In this document: piece after piece, positions 1 to 8,838 of the stretch
How positions within the stretch are numbered: the stretch's first letter is position 1
Layout of the letters: each line of letters opens with the position of its first letter
Source of the DNA: Eudoraea sp.
Lineage (GTDB): Bacteria > Bacteroidota > Bacteroidia > Flavobacteriales > Flavobacteriaceae
Assembly: GCA_024639765.1 (NCBI GenBank)
Contig: JAHEHU010000005.1
Coordinates: forward strand, 1,338 to 62,254
DNA: 60,917 nt
Direction: 5' to 3'
Program-made: the position numbers and the translations under genes
The notes under the pieces: generated by a model
What the model was told of the DNA's origin: nothing
What the model saw: only the letters and a program-made list of their open reading frames with translations
Database searches by the model: none

Positions 1-144
1 AAGACCAAAGACATGGTGAAATTCATTTCCCTCTCCCTTCCCGGAATTGAAAACAGAAAACGCCAATTAAAATCACTCTTTGGTGTTGAAAAACAAAATG
101 ATCAGGCGTTGATCACCGCATCCCGCAACAGAGGATTCATTTAA
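1..144 (+). CDS. C-terminal fragment of a truncated unknown protein
   Basis: The reading frame starting at base 1 is open for 47 codons and stops with TAA at 142-144. Its start lies outside the window. The visible tail is basic and ends in ASRNRGFI. I do not recognise the family from 47 residues. No terminator-like hairpin is visible between its stop and the next gene. It is called real because the frame is open from the window edge, its codon use is ordinary, and nothing competes in the other frames, but a spurious open frame cannot be excluded. Confidence 0.5.
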   Translation, partial: KTKDMVKFISLSLPGIENRKRQLKSLFGVEKQNDQALITASRNRGFI

Positions 145-291
145 TTTTCGGGTTTTTTAATCGAAAGCGTAAGAATCAGAAGGAAATAGCTAGCTTTTTT
201 AAGGAAAACCTTAGAAAGTGTATGGTTTTCGTGTAGTGTACTGCCGAAAATTAACATTAACTTTACTTTGAATGCCTATAAAAGAGTTGCT

Positions 292-957
292 ATGTCTCAT
301 AGGTTTAAGAAAGTTAAGGTCCAATTTACTTCCCAAGACAAAGGGAGCAGGGATATTCTGGGGCTAGAATCACTTCAAAACAGCCTTGAAAAAGACTTTT
401 TTTCTCATGTAAACATTCGTAATTCTAGTGTTTGTTGTGAACAAAATAATCTTGTAATTGAACTGAACTGTGCCCTTGGCCTTCATGAAGTTCTCTTTCA
501 TATCCAACAAGGAACGTGGGGAACTAATCAACCTATAATGGTGAATAAAGGGCTAACCGTGCTAAGTCAGCATATGCAAAGCATAAGGGAGATCAATCAA
601 ACCTTTATAGATGTTGAAGAACTTTCTTTCATACTGAAAGACTGCCATATAATTATCAAAAAACAGGGCCCGGAAAGTATAGAGCACGAATTGGATGCCA
701 TTCTCAGCACATTAGCAGAAAATTATGTTTATCTCACTCGCCACCTTACTGAAACACCCAATGAGATCTTTATTCCAGTATATGAAGAGGTCTCCGCAGG
801 GAATCATTTAAGTAGACTGGCCAATCCCACAAGAATAGTGGATAAGGGATATTATTCTTACTGGGGATTATATTTTGAAAAGCATACCCAGGCAGTCATT
901 TATGACCTCAAAAGGAAAAACATTATTTCTGGAGATCTAAACTTGCTAAATCTGTAA
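292..957 (+). CDS. Conserved-looking protein of unknown function
   Basis: This 221-residue protein belongs to no family I recognise. It has no signal peptide, membrane segment or cysteine motif and looks like a soluble mixed alpha/beta protein. I start it at ATG 292 (MSHRFKK). The upstream in-frame TTG at 268 lies inside TTTACTTTG (262-270), which resembles a Bacteroidota -7 box, so the TTG is probably not translated. The last 35 bp (923-957) overlap the 3' end of glyA on the opposite strand, and no terminator separates the two. Function is unknown; that it is a gene rests on its length and normal codon use. Confidence 0.6.
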   Translation: MSHRFKKVKVQFTSQDKGSRDILGLESLQNSLEKDFFSHVNIRNSSVCCEQNNLVIELNCALGLHEVLFHIQQGTWGTNQPIMVNKGLTVLSQHMQSIREINQTFIDVEELSFILKDCHIIIKKQGPESIEHELDAILSTLAENYVYLTRHLTETPNEIFIPVYEEVSAGNHLSRLANPTRIVDKGYYSYWGLYFEKHTQAVIYDLKRKNIISGDLNLLNL

Positions 958-2221
958 AAAGAGGGCGCTTATTCATCATCTTATTTACATTTCCTTTTAC
1001 CTCTAAGATCACTTTTTCATCATTCGGATTCGAAAGTACTTCATCTATAAAAGATACAATGATCTGCATGTCATCTTCGTTTAACCCACGTGTTGTAACG
1101 GCCGCGGTGCCAAAACGGATTCCGGAGGTAATAAATGGCGACTTATCATCAAAAGGAACCATATTTTTGTTCGCTGTAATATCGGCCTTTACCAAAACAT
1201 GTTCAGCTTCCTTTCCTGTAATATTTTTGTTGCGAAGATCAATAAGCATCATATGATTATCTGTACCACCCGATATGATCTTGTAATCCCTGGCCACGAA
1301 CGCCTGCGCCATGGCTGCAGCATTCTTTTTTACCTGAATCATATAATGCAAGAATTCCTCAGTAAGGGCTTCTCCAAAGGCAATTGCTTTGGCCGCAATA
1401 ATATGTTCCAATGGGCCTCCCTGATTGCCGGGAAATACCGCCAGATCTATCAGAGCGGACATTTTACGAAGATTTCCGTTCTTCAATCGGATACCGAAAG
1501 GATTTTCAAAGTCTTGCCCCATTAGTATTAATCCCCCTCTTGGGCCTCTAAGGGTTTTATGAGTGGTTGTGGTCACAAAATGAGCATGCGGAATAGGATC
1601 GTTCAGGATACCTTTGGCGATCAATCCGGCAGGATGAGCAATATCTGCGAGCAATAAGGCATCTACACTATCCGCTATTTTCCTGAATCGTTCAAAATCC
1701 ATATCCCTGGAATAGGCAGATGCACCGGCAATAATAAGTTTAGGCTTTTCCCTAAGCGCCATCTCCTGAATAACATCGTAATTCAACATTCCGGTAGACT
1801 CTTCCACACCATAAAAGACGGGGCGATATAATTTTCCTGAAAAGTTAACGGGTGAGCCATGTGTTAAATGCCCCCCGTGGGAAAGATCGAATCCCAGAAT
1901 GGTATCGCCGGGTTGCAAACAGGCTTGAAAAACTGCCGCATTCGCCTGTGAGCCGGAGTGAGGCTGTACATTTGCATAAACGGCGCCAAACAACTCTTTA
2001 GCACGCTCAATAGCAATCGTTTCTACCTCATCTACTATTTCACAGCCCCCATAATAACGCTTCCCGGGATAGCCTTCCGCGTATTTATTGGTAAGAACAG
2101 AACCAGCTGCTTCCATAACCTGCGGACTTGTAAAATTTTCCGAGGCAATAAGCTCAATCCCATTCAATTGTCTATCTTTTTCAGCGCTGATCAGTTCAAA
2201 TATTTGCGTATCCCTTTTCAT
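923..2221 (-). CDS. glyA: Serine hydroxymethyltransferase
   Basis: PLP enzyme that interconverts serine and glycine while moving the one-carbon unit to tetrahydrofolate; cytosolic. The 432-residue frame carries the family N-terminus (IASENFTS), the YPGKRYYGG substrate-binding loop and the PLP-lysine motif [14 protein letters not shown], with the Schiff-base lysine at about residue 222. The frame is open 15 codons further upstream, but [10 protein letters not shown] at 2221 matches the usual SHMT start, so I use that ATG. It is divergent from fahA, sharing a 112-bp intergenic region with an inverted repeat. It converges on the unknown gene to its left with a 35-bp coding overlap. Confidence 0.96.
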   Translation of the reverse strand: MKRDTQIFELISAEKDRQLNGIELIASENFTSPQVMEAAGSVLTNKYAEGYPGKRYYGGCEIVDEVETIAIERAKELFGAVYANVQPHSGSQANAAVFQACLQPGDTILGFDLSHGGHLTHGSPVNFSGKLYRPVFYGVEESTGMLNYDVIQEMALREKPKLIIAGASAYSRDMDFERFRKIADSVDALLLADIAHPAGLIAKGILNDPIPHAHFVTTTTHKTLRGPRGGLILMGQDFENPFGIRLKNGNLRKMSALIDLAVFPGNQGGPLEHIIAAKAIAFGEALTEEFLHYMIQVKKNAAAMAQAFVARDYKIISGGTDNHMMLIDLRNKNITGKEAEHVLVKADITANKNMVPFDDKSPFITSGIRFGTAAVTTRGLNEDDMQIIVSFIDEVLSNPNDEKVILEVKGNVNKMMNKRPLFTDLASLDLQK

Positions 2222-2267
2222 AAATGATGTTTTCTTTCTTTTAAAGCGTAAAAGTACAAATTGCACA

Positions 2268-2296
2268 TTGTTAATGGTGAGAATATAATATATTTG
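2268..2296 (+). promoter_or_regulatory. Promoter of fahA
   Basis: TTG (2268-2270), an 18-nt spacer and TATATTTG (2289-2296) give an exact match to the Bacteroidota TTG-N17-19-TAnnTTTG promoter. Transcription would begin near 2300, giving a leader of about 34 nt before the fahA ATG at 2334. Confidence 0.7.
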
Positions 2297-2317
2297 ATCA
2301 GGAATTTATCAAATATA
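2289..2317. promoter_or_regulatory. Inverted repeat overlapping the fahA -7 box, possible operator
   Basis: TATATTTGAT (2289-2298) and ATCAAATATA (2308-2317) are perfect 10-bp inverted repeats separated by 9 bp. The left arm contains the fahA -7 box. The right arm reads TATATTTG on the minus strand, so it could also serve as a -7 box toward glyA, although no matching -33 TTG is visible for that direction. The geometry suits a dimeric regulator or a pair of face-to-face promoters. No regulator is encoded next door. Confidence 0.45.
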
Positions 2318-2333
2318 AATTAACAATTATACC

Positions 2334-3617
2334 ATGTTAAAAGCCAATGACCCTTCTTTATCTTCCTGGTTAGCTGTTCCCGAAAATTCTGATTTTCCAA
2401 TACAGAATATCCCTTTTGGGGTTTTTCTAACCAGAGATGATATAATTACCATAGGAACGCGGATAGGAGATCATGCCATTGACCTCGGGGCTTTACATCA
2501 ACTGGGATACTTTAAAGAAATTCCTCTGACAGATGATATTTTCCTTCAGGATACGCTAAATGATTTCATTTCTGATGGAAAAAAGACCTGGCGTCTGGTT
2601 AGAAACAGGATAAGTGAACTTTTTGAAAAAAATAATCAGGAATTACAAAAGAATAAGGATCATCAAAAGATCGTCTTGTTTGAAATGGACGAGATAGAAA
2701 TGAAATTACCCGTACAAATTGGTGATTATACAGATTTTTACTCCAGTAAGGAGCATGCTACAAATGTAGGTAAGATGTTCCGCGATCCCGAAAATGCCTT
2801 ATTGCCCAATTGGCTGCACCTGCCTGTTGGTTACCACGGCCGCAGTTCATCCATCATTCCAAGCGGAACTCCTGTACGGAGGCCGTATGGACAAACACTG
2901 CCAAAAGGTGCCGAAAAACCTGTTTTCGGACCATCCAGGCTGGTCGACTTTGAGTTGGAGATGGCTTTCATCACTACTGACGCCAATGCTCTTGGAGAAC
3001 CCATCTCGGTAGACGAGGCAGAGGATTATATTTTTGGAATGGTCTTGTTTAACGATTGGAGCGCAAGGGACCTTCAAAAATGGGAATACGTACCCCTTGG
3101 ACCTTTTTTGGCAAAAAGTTTCGCTTCTTCCATTTCTCCATGGATAGTAACCTTAGATGCACTGGAACCCTTTAGGGTTGAGAGTCCCAAGCAAGATCCG
3201 GAACCACTGCCCTATCTGAAACAAAAGGGCAACAAAAGCTTTGACATACAGCTCCAGGTAGACATTAAAACCGATGATGGATCTGTGACAACTGTCTGCA
3301 ATACCAATTTTAAATATATGTATTGGACCATGTCACAGCAGTTGGCCCATCATACAATCAATGGATGCAAAATCAATAGCGGTGATATGATGGGAAGTGG
3401 CACTATTTCTGGACCTACTCCAGATTCCTATGGCTCCATGTTAGAACTTTCCTGGCAGGGAACGAAGGAGATCACCCTTAAGAACGGAAGTACCCGAAAA
3501 TTCATTGCCGATAACGATACTGTGGTGATGAAGGGGCACTGTGCAAAAAATGGAGTGCGTATAGGATTTGGGGAAATTTCTACTAAAATTCTACCCGCTA
3601 TAGACCTGAATAAATAG
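2334..3617 (+). CDS. fahA: Fumarylacetoacetase
   Basis: Last enzyme of tyrosine/homogentisate breakdown, hydrolysing 4-fumarylacetoacetate to fumarate and acetoacetate. The 427-residue protein has the full FAH layout: an N-terminal SH3-like domain, then the catalytic domain with DFYSSKEHATNVG (metal aspartate and catalytic histidine), GYHGRSSS, the metal-binding FELEMAF pair of glutamates, and FNDWSARDLQKWEY. The length matches eukaryotic and bacterial FAH. The other homogentisate-pathway genes are not in the window. It has its own promoter. A weak hairpin follows its stop. Confidence 0.96.
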   Translation: MLKANDPSLSSWLAVPENSDFPIQNIPFGVFLTRDDIITIGTRIGDHAIDLGALHQLGYFKEIPLTDDIFLQDTLNDFISDGKKTWRLVRNRISELFEKNNQELQKNKDHQKIVLFEMDEIEMKLPVQIGDYTDFYSSKEHATNVGKMFRDPENALLPNWLHLPVGYHGRSSSIIPSGTPVRRPYGQTLPKGAEKPVFGPSRLVDFELEMAFITTDANALGEPISVDEAEDYIFGMVLFNDWSARDLQKWEYVPLGPFLAKSFASSISPWIVTLDALEPFRVESPKQDPEPLPYLKQKGNKSFDIQLQVDIKTDDGSVTTVCNTNFKYMYWTMSQQLAHHTINGCKINSGDMMGSGTISGPTPDSYGSMLELSWQGTKEITLKNGSTRKFIADNDTVVMKGHCAKNGVRIGFGEISTKILPAIDLNK

Positions 3618-3650
3618 TAACCATCCTTTTTTTAGTAGTGTAATTCATCG

Positions 3651-3676
3651 AAGGTATACGATACCTTAACCTTTTT
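3651..3676 (+). terminator. Weak hairpin downstream of fahA, possible terminator
   Basis: AAGGTAT (3651-3657) pairs with ATACCTT (3661-3667) across a 3-nt loop, and CCTTTTTC follows. The stem is short and GC-poor and the T-run is displaced by a few bases, so this could instead be an operator for the next gene. Confidence 0.3.
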
Positions 3677-3744
3677 CGTTATGATTTTGGATTATTTTGG
3701 CACGGCTCTTGGTTATGCCCTATCAAACCATAAAACAAAACGTC

Positions 3745-4932
3745 ATGAAAAAAGCATTACTATACCTATCGGTCATTGTTTTTTTAATTGCCTGTGGAGG
3801 TGTAAAAAAAACGCAGGAGGCTATTAATACAGGAAATTACCAGCAAGCTATAAACAGCGCGCTGAGAAATCTTGCAGATAATAAGGACAAAAAAGGCCAT
3901 CAGCCATATGTCCTAATGCTCGAAGAAGCCTTTAGCAAGAACATGGAACGAGAGCTCCAGAATATCTCTTATTTAGAGAAAGATGGAAATCCTGCAAACC
4001 TTGAAGCTATTTATAAAGGATATTCTCAACTGAAGAATATTCAACAACGCATAAGACCTTTGTTACCCCTTTATCTCCGGGATGAAGGCAGAGATGCCAG
4101 ATTTAACTTTAAAAATTTCGATGAGGTCATCATTGATTCCAAGGATAGGCTATCAGAATATTTATTTGACAATGCCTTGTCCTTATACAACAATGCGTCC
4201 AGTAAATTAGATTATAGAAGGGCGTATGAGGATTTCAGATATTTAGATGAGATCAATCCCGGATTTGGGGATACCAAGGAACAAATGGAACTTGCTTACC
4301 AAAAAGGACTGGATTTTGTAAAAGTGAAGATGATCAATGATACTCAAATGGTGATCCCTAACAGATTGGAAGAGGAACTGTTGAATTTCAATACCTATGG
4401 GTTAGATGACCTTTGGACACAATATCATAGTAACCCCTTAAATGAGGTTAAATATGATTATGAAATGCAGGTTGCTTTTAGAGACATCAATATTTCACCT
4501 GAACAAGTGAATGAAAAACAATTCATTAAGGAAAAACAAGTAGTTGATGGTTACAAATACCTGGAAGATGAGAATGGGAACCTGGTAAAAGATAGTCTTG
4601 GAAACGAAATTAAAGTAGATAATTTCAAGACGGTTACCTGTAACTATTATCAATTCACTCAACAGAAACTTGCGCAGGTAACAGGCACTGTAAGCTATAT
4701 TGATCTTCAAACGAAACAGCAATTGAATACCTATCCACTAGCTAGTGAGTTTGTATTTCAACATGTATATGCCAATTACAATGGAGATAGAAGAGCCCTG
4801 GATAATAATCTAATAGCCTTGTTAAATCTTGGCGCCGTTCCTTTTCCTTCCAATGAACAAATGGTGTACGACGCGGGGGAAGATCTAAAAGCCCGACTCA
4901 AAGAGATCGTGGTCAGACACCGATTCAACTAA
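3745..4932 (+). CDS. Putative lipoprotein of unknown function, TPR-like N-terminus
   Basis: I start this 395-residue protein at ATG 3745, where a lipoprotein signal begins (MKKALLYL..., lipobox LIAC with Cys at about residue 17). The frame extends 16 codons upstream, but those residues would spoil the signal. After the signal, the segment KTQEAINTGNYQQAINSAL and the following helices look like TPR-type pairs. A helical middle region and a charged C-terminus (LKARLKEIVVRHRFN) follow. It is probably anchored in the outer or inner membrane facing the periplasm. I do not recognise a named family. A strong hairpin terminator follows the stop within 10 bp. Confidence 0.75.
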   Translation: MKKALLYLSVIVFLIACGGVKKTQEAINTGNYQQAINSALRNLADNKDKKGHQPYVLMLEEAFSKNMERELQNISYLEKDGNPANLEAIYKGYSQLKNIQQRIRPLLPLYLRDEGRDARFNFKNFDEVIIDSKDRLSEYLFDNALSLYNNASSKLDYRRAYEDFRYLDEINPGFGDTKEQMELAYQKGLDFVKVKMINDTQMVIPNRLEEELLNFNTYGLDDLWTQYHSNPLNEVKYDYEMQVAFRDINISPEQVNEKQFIKEKQVVDGYKYLEDENGNLVKDSLGNEIKVDNFKTVTCNYYQFTQQKLAQVTGTVSYIDLQTKQQLNTYPLASEFVFQHVYANYNGDRRALDNNLIALLNLGAVPFPSNEQMVYDAGEDLKARLKEIVVRHRFN

Positions 4933-4940
4933 ATATACAA

Positions 4941-4969
4941 ACCCGGAGGCATCACCTCCGGGTTTTTTT
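4941..4969. terminator. Strong hairpin terminator between lipoprotein and ytxJ
   Basis: ACCCGGAGG (4941-4949) pairs perfectly with CCTCCGGGT (4955-4963) over a 5-nt loop and is followed by six Ts on the plus strand. It ends the lipoprotein transcript and, lying directly after the ytxJ stop, probably also stops transcription from the other side, although the minus-strand U-tract is weaker. Confidence 0.88.
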
Positions 4970-5360
4970 ATAGATATTTCTCTAACGATATTTCGGATAT
5001 AGCCCCATGGGAAGTTGCGCCTACCGCATTCCCATTTTTTATGATAAGGAGTTGTGGAGACTCATGACGCACCTGGAACCTTGTTGCTATCTCTTTAGAG
5101 AGCTGTCTGTTGTGTTGAATGTGTAACAAATAAAGATCAGCCTGATCTGAATTTAATTCATATTGCGCTTCAAATGAACGTAAAACCATACGACTAATTC
5201 CACAAGTTGTAGAGTTTTTAAAAATTAATTGTGGTCTCTTGTCCGATCTGCTGACCAGCGCATCCAATTCACCGGTAGTATTCAGTGGCATCCATTCAAT
5301 TCGGCTTGTGTTCGCCACAGAGGACGATTCATTTCTTTTAAATAAATCAAATAATCCCAT
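4968..5360 (-). CDS. ytxJ: YtxJ-type monothiol bacilliredoxin
   Basis: Small thioredoxin-fold protein (130 residues) of the DUF2847/YtxJ family, thought to remove bacillithiol from S-bacillithiolated proteins. It has the family active-site segment NSTTCGISRMVL with a single reactive cysteine, and later the thioredoxin-like ESPQLLIIKNG stretch containing the cis-proline equivalent. It is cytosolic with no signal peptide. The family is tied to bacillithiol as low-molecular-weight thiol, which suggests this organism makes bacillithiol; the biosynthetic bsh genes are not in the window. It stands alone between a terminator and the clpB upstream region. Confidence 0.88.
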   Translation of the reverse strand: MGLFDLFKRNESSSVANTSRIEWMPLNTTGELDALVSRSDKRPQLIFKNSTTCGISRMVLRSFEAQYELNSDQADLYLLHIQHNRQLSKEIATRFQVRHESPQLLIIKNGNAVGATSHGAISEISLEKYL

Positions 5361-5517
5361 TCTGATCTTGTGTTTTTCCGGTAACCCAACTGGGGCTACC
5401 TGTCTAATTGTCTGATTCTTAGCCTATTTATCGGTCATTTTGTCTGCTCCATGTAAATGGTAAGATTGTTGACCTATTGATAGCAAAAATAGACATTAGA
5501 ACTAAAAATACATAACA

Positions 5518-8118
5518 ATGAATATCAACAATTTTACCATAAAATCTCAGGAGGTCATTCAAATGGCCCAGCAAATGGCTCAGGAGATGAAGCATCCTCA
5601 GATAGAGAATGAGCATCTTTTTAAGGCTTTAACAGAAATTGATGAGAATGTACTTCCTTTTATCCTAAAGAAGCTAAACGTTAACCTCAGCCTGGTAGAA
5701 CAGATCCTGTCCAAGGAATTGGAAAGTATCCCTAGTGTCTCCGGCGGCGAGTTACAATTCTCCAAAGAAGCCGGCAAAACCTTGAATGAGGCGAGTATCG
5801 TTGCCAAAAAAATGAATGATGAATTTGTTTCACTAGAACATATTCTACTGGCCATTTTTAAGTCCAAAAGTAAAATTGGACACATCCTAAAGGATCAGGG
5901 AATTACCGAAAAAGATCTTCTTGCCGCTATCTCAGAATTGCGTAAAGGAGCCAAGGTTACCTCTCAAAGTGCGGAAGAAACTTATAATTCACTAAATAAA
6001 TATGCCCGAAATCTCAACGAACTGGCAGATAGTGGAAAACTAGACCCTGTCATTGGTCGAGATGAGGAGATCAGAAGAATTTTGCAGATCCTGTCTAGGC
6101 GTACCAAGAACAACCCCATGTTGGTGGGTGAACCAGGAACAGGTAAAACTGCTATAGCAGAGGGCTTAGCCCATAGGATTATTCAGGGAGATGTCCCGGA
6201 GAACCTGAAGGATAAAGTGATCTACTCTTTGGATATGGGTGCCTTAATTGCAGGTGCCAAATACAAAGGTGAGTTTGAAGAACGTCTTAAGTCTGTAATA
6301 AAAGAGGTGACCACCAGCGATGGAGACATTGTTTTATTTATAGACGAGATCCATACCCTTGTTGGGGCCGGCGGCGGACAGGGAGCCATGGATGCCGCCA
6401 ATATATTAAAACCAGCATTGGCAAGAGGTGAGTTACGCGCCATTGGGGCAACTACCCTAGACGAATATCAAAAATATTTTGAGAAGGACAAGGCATTGGA
6501 ACGACGCTTTCAAAAGGTTGTTGTCAATGAGCCCGATACGGAAAGTGCCATTTCCATCCTGAGGGGCATCAAAGAAAAATATGAGGCACACCATAAAGTC
6601 CGTATTAAAGACGAAGCCGTAATAGCAGCAGTAGAACTTTCTCAACGATATATAACCAATAGATTTTTACCGGATAAGGCTATTGACCTGATGGATGAAG
6701 CAGCCGCTAAACTGAGGATGGAGATCAACAGTAAACCGGAGGACCTCGATGTGCTGGATAGGAAAATTATGCAGCTTGAAATTGAGATCGAAGCTATAAA
6801 GCGTGAGGAAGACCACGCCAAACTTAAGGCGCTGAATATAGACCTTGCGAACCTAAAAGAGGAACGAAATGATATCTATGCCAAATGGGAAAGTGAAAAG
6901 TCGGTCATAGACACCATCCAAAAAACAAAGCTAGACATCGAGAATTATAAGATGGAGGCAGAACGTGCGGAGCGTAACGGTGATTATGGACTGGTAGCCG
7001 AATTGCGATACGGAAAGATAAAAGAAGCGCAGGAAATGCTCGAAAACCTTCAGATAGACCTGGCAGAGGAGCAAAAGGGAGGAACCTTGATCAAAGAAGA
7101 AGTAACCAATGAGGACATTGCCGAAGTAGTTGCTAAATGGACAGGCATTCCTGTAACGAAGATGCTTCAAAGTGAACGTGAGAAACTTTTGAAACTGGAA
7201 ACAGTACTACACAAAAGAGTAGTTGGGCAAGATGAAGCCATTGAGGCAGTATCGGATGCCATTCGAAGAAGCAGGGCAGGTCTGCAGGATGCAAAACGGC
7301 CAATAGGCTCCTTTATGTTCCTTGGAACCACAGGGGTTGGGAAGACCGAATTGGCGAAGACGCTGGCAGATTATCTCTTTGATGATGAAAATGCACTGAC
7401 CCGTATAGACATGAGTGAATATCAGGAAAGACATTCCGTGAGCAGACTTGTAGGAGCTCCTCCCGGATATATTGGATATGATGAAGGCGGTCAATTGACC
7501 GAAGCGGTCCGAAGACGCCCCTATTCCGTAATTCTTCTGGATGAAATTGAAAAAGCGCATCCGGATACCTTTAATATTCTGTTGCAGGTATTGGATGAGG
7601 GCAGGCTAACAGATAATAAAGGCAGGGTGGCCGATTTTAAGAACACTATCATCATTATGACCAGTAACATGGGTGGCCACATCATTCAGGAGACCTTTGA
7701 AAATGTAAAGGACCTTCACAGCGCCACAGAGGCTGCAAGGATAGAGGTTATGGGATTATTAAGGCAGAATATACGGCCCGAGTTTCTGAACAGGATAGAT
7801 GACATCATCATGTTTACACCTTTGAGTAAGAAAAATATTGTTGAGATAGTGAGATTACAGTTAGAACACCTGAAAAAAATCGTTGGTAAACAGCATATTA
7901 CTATTGATGCCACCGAAGAAGCCATTCAATATCTGGCGGACAAAGGCTATAATCCACAATATGGGGCCAGGCCAATTAAGAGAACTATACAAAAAGAAGT
8001 GTTGAATACTCTTTCGAGGGAACTTTTAGGTGGCTCCATTAGTGCAGAGAGTATCATCCTTATAGATTCTTTCGATAATGGATTGGTGTTTCGGAATCAA
8101 TCAGAACTGGTTGAATAA
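5518..8118 (+). CDS. clpB: ATP-dependent disaggregase ClpB
   Basis: Hexameric AAA+ chaperone that, with DnaK, pulls polypeptides out of aggregates. The 866-residue protein is full length. It has an N-terminal Clp domain (residues 1-145), AAA1 with Walker A GEPGTGKT near 204-211 and Walker B FIDEIHTLVGAG, and the long coiled-coil middle domain typical of ClpB rather than ClpA/C (about 405-525). AAA2 follows with GTTGVGKT near 603-610 and ILLDEIEKAH, and then the C-terminal D2-small domain. No ClpP-binding loop is obvious, as expected. It is monocistronic with a strong terminator. I found no CIRCE-type operator upstream. Confidence 0.97.
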   Translation: MNINNFTIKSQEVIQMAQQMAQEMKHPQIENEHLFKALTEIDENVLPFILKKLNVNLSLVEQILSKELESIPSVSGGELQFSKEAGKTLNEASIVAKKMNDEFVSLEHILLAIFKSKSKIGHILKDQGITEKDLLAAISELRKGAKVTSQSAEETYNSLNKYARNLNELADSGKLDPVIGRDEEIRRILQILSRRTKNNPMLVGEPGTGKTAIAEGLAHRIIQGDVPENLKDKVIYSLDMGALIAGAKYKGEFEERLKSVIKEVTTSDGDIVLFIDEIHTLVGAGGGQGAMDAANILKPALARGELRAIGATTLDEYQKYFEKDKALERRFQKVVVNEPDTESAISILRGIKEKYEAHHKVRIKDEAVIAAVELSQRYITNRFLPDKAIDLMDEAAAKLRMEINSKPEDLDVLDRKIMQLEIEIEAIKREEDHAKLKALNIDLANLKEERNDIYAKWESEKSVIDTIQKTKLDIENYKMEAERAERNGDYGLVAELRYGKIKEAQEMLENLQIDLAEEQKGGTLIKEEVTNEDIAEVVAKWTGIPVTKMLQSEREKLLKLETVLHKRVVGQDEAIEAVSDAIRRSRAGLQDAKRPIGSFMFLGTTGVGKTELAKTLADYLFDDENALTRIDMSEYQERHSVSRLVGAPPGYIGYDEGGQLTEAVRRRPYSVILLDEIEKAHPDTFNILLQVLDEGRLTDNKGRVADFKNTIIIMTSNMGGHIIQETFENVKDLHSATEAARIEVMGLLRQNIRPEFLNRIDDIIMFTPLSKKNIVEIVRLQLEHLKKIVGKQHITIDATEEAIQYLADKGYNPQYGARPIKRTIQKEVLNTLSRELLGGSISAESIILIDSFDNGLVFRNQSELVE

Positions 8119-8141
8119 TTTTTCTTAAAATTCCTACATAG

Positions 8142-8179
8142 AAGGCATCCGAATTCAAAAGACTTCGGATGCCTTTTTT
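8142..8179 (+). terminator. Terminator of clpB
   Basis: AAGGCATCCGAA (8142-8153) pairs perfectly with TTCGGATGCCTT (8164-8175) over a 10-nt loop, followed by a run of Ts to 8179. It is a classic intrinsic terminator 23 bp after the clpB stop. Confidence 0.9.
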
Positions 8180-8214
8180 AATTAAAATATGTACGGTGCA
8201 GGAATTAGATTTTT

Positions 8215-8222
8215 TATATTCG
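8215..8222 (+). promoter_or_regulatory. Likely -7 box of the TetR gene
   Basis: TATATTCG matches TAnnTTTG at all but one position and lies 17 nt before the ATG at 8240, which predicts a leader of about 14 nt. No clear -33 TTG is present at the right distance. Confidence 0.4.
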
Positions 8223-8239
8223 TAAAAAATAGATCCTTC

Positions 8240-8836
8240 ATGACCACCAAAGCCGAACGTACCTCCGCTTATATTATCGAGAAAGTGGCGCCTATTTTCA
8301 ATAAACAAGGCTATATAGGTACCAGCATGAGCGATCTTACGGAAGCCACCGGCCTTACCAAAGGTGCTTTGTACGGTAATTTTGAAAACAAGGAATCCCT
8401 GGCATTAGCAGCTTTTGAATACCAAAGTACAAAGTTATTGGCGGCCATAGACGAACAATTGAACGGTGGTGGCAACGCTCTGGATACCCTTTTCCGGCTT
8501 ACCAACTTCTATAGACACTACGATGAGTTTACGGCACCTTTGGGAGGTTGTCCTATCCTGAATGTTGGTGTAGATGCAAAATACAATAACAAGCTATTAG
8601 AAGGTGCAGCGAGAGAAACCTTACACACTATTGAAGGCAAGATCGCGCTGGTTTTAGAAAAAGGTGTAAATACACGAGAATTGAAGTTACCTGTACCACC
8701 TCTGCAGTTTGCAAAACAGTTATTTACAATGATTCAGGGGGCTATCGCCATGGCTACCATTTCTGGAGACAGGAAATACCTGATCAATACCATTGCCTAT
8801 CTGGAGCTTCTTATAAAAAAGGAGATAAGGAATTAG
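8240..8836 (+). CDS. TetR/AcrR family transcriptional regulator
   Basis: A 198-residue repressor-type regulator. The N-terminal helix-turn-helix is clear (TSMSDLTEATGLTKGALYGNFENKE, about residues 28-55 in the corrected protein). The C-terminal ligand domain has the GGCPILN segment seen in one TetR C-terminal class. I start at ATG 8240; the frame is open 17 codons upstream, but that part overlaps the promoter-like TATATTCG. No divergent target gene is adjacent: clpB lies upstream behind a terminator, and the PorP gene converges on it with a 2-bp gap. The ligand and targets therefore cannot be inferred; autoregulation is possible. Confidence 0.9.
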   Translation: MTTKAERTSAYIIEKVAPIFNKQGYIGTSMSDLTEATGLTKGALYGNFENKESLALAAFEYQSTKLLAAIDEQLNGGGNALDTLFRLTNFYRHYDEFTAPLGGCPILNVGVDAKYNNKLLEGAARETLHTIEGKIALVLEKGVNTRELKLPVPPLQFAKQLFTMIQGAIAMATISGDRKYLINTIAYLELLIKKEIRN

Positions 8837-8838
8837 AC

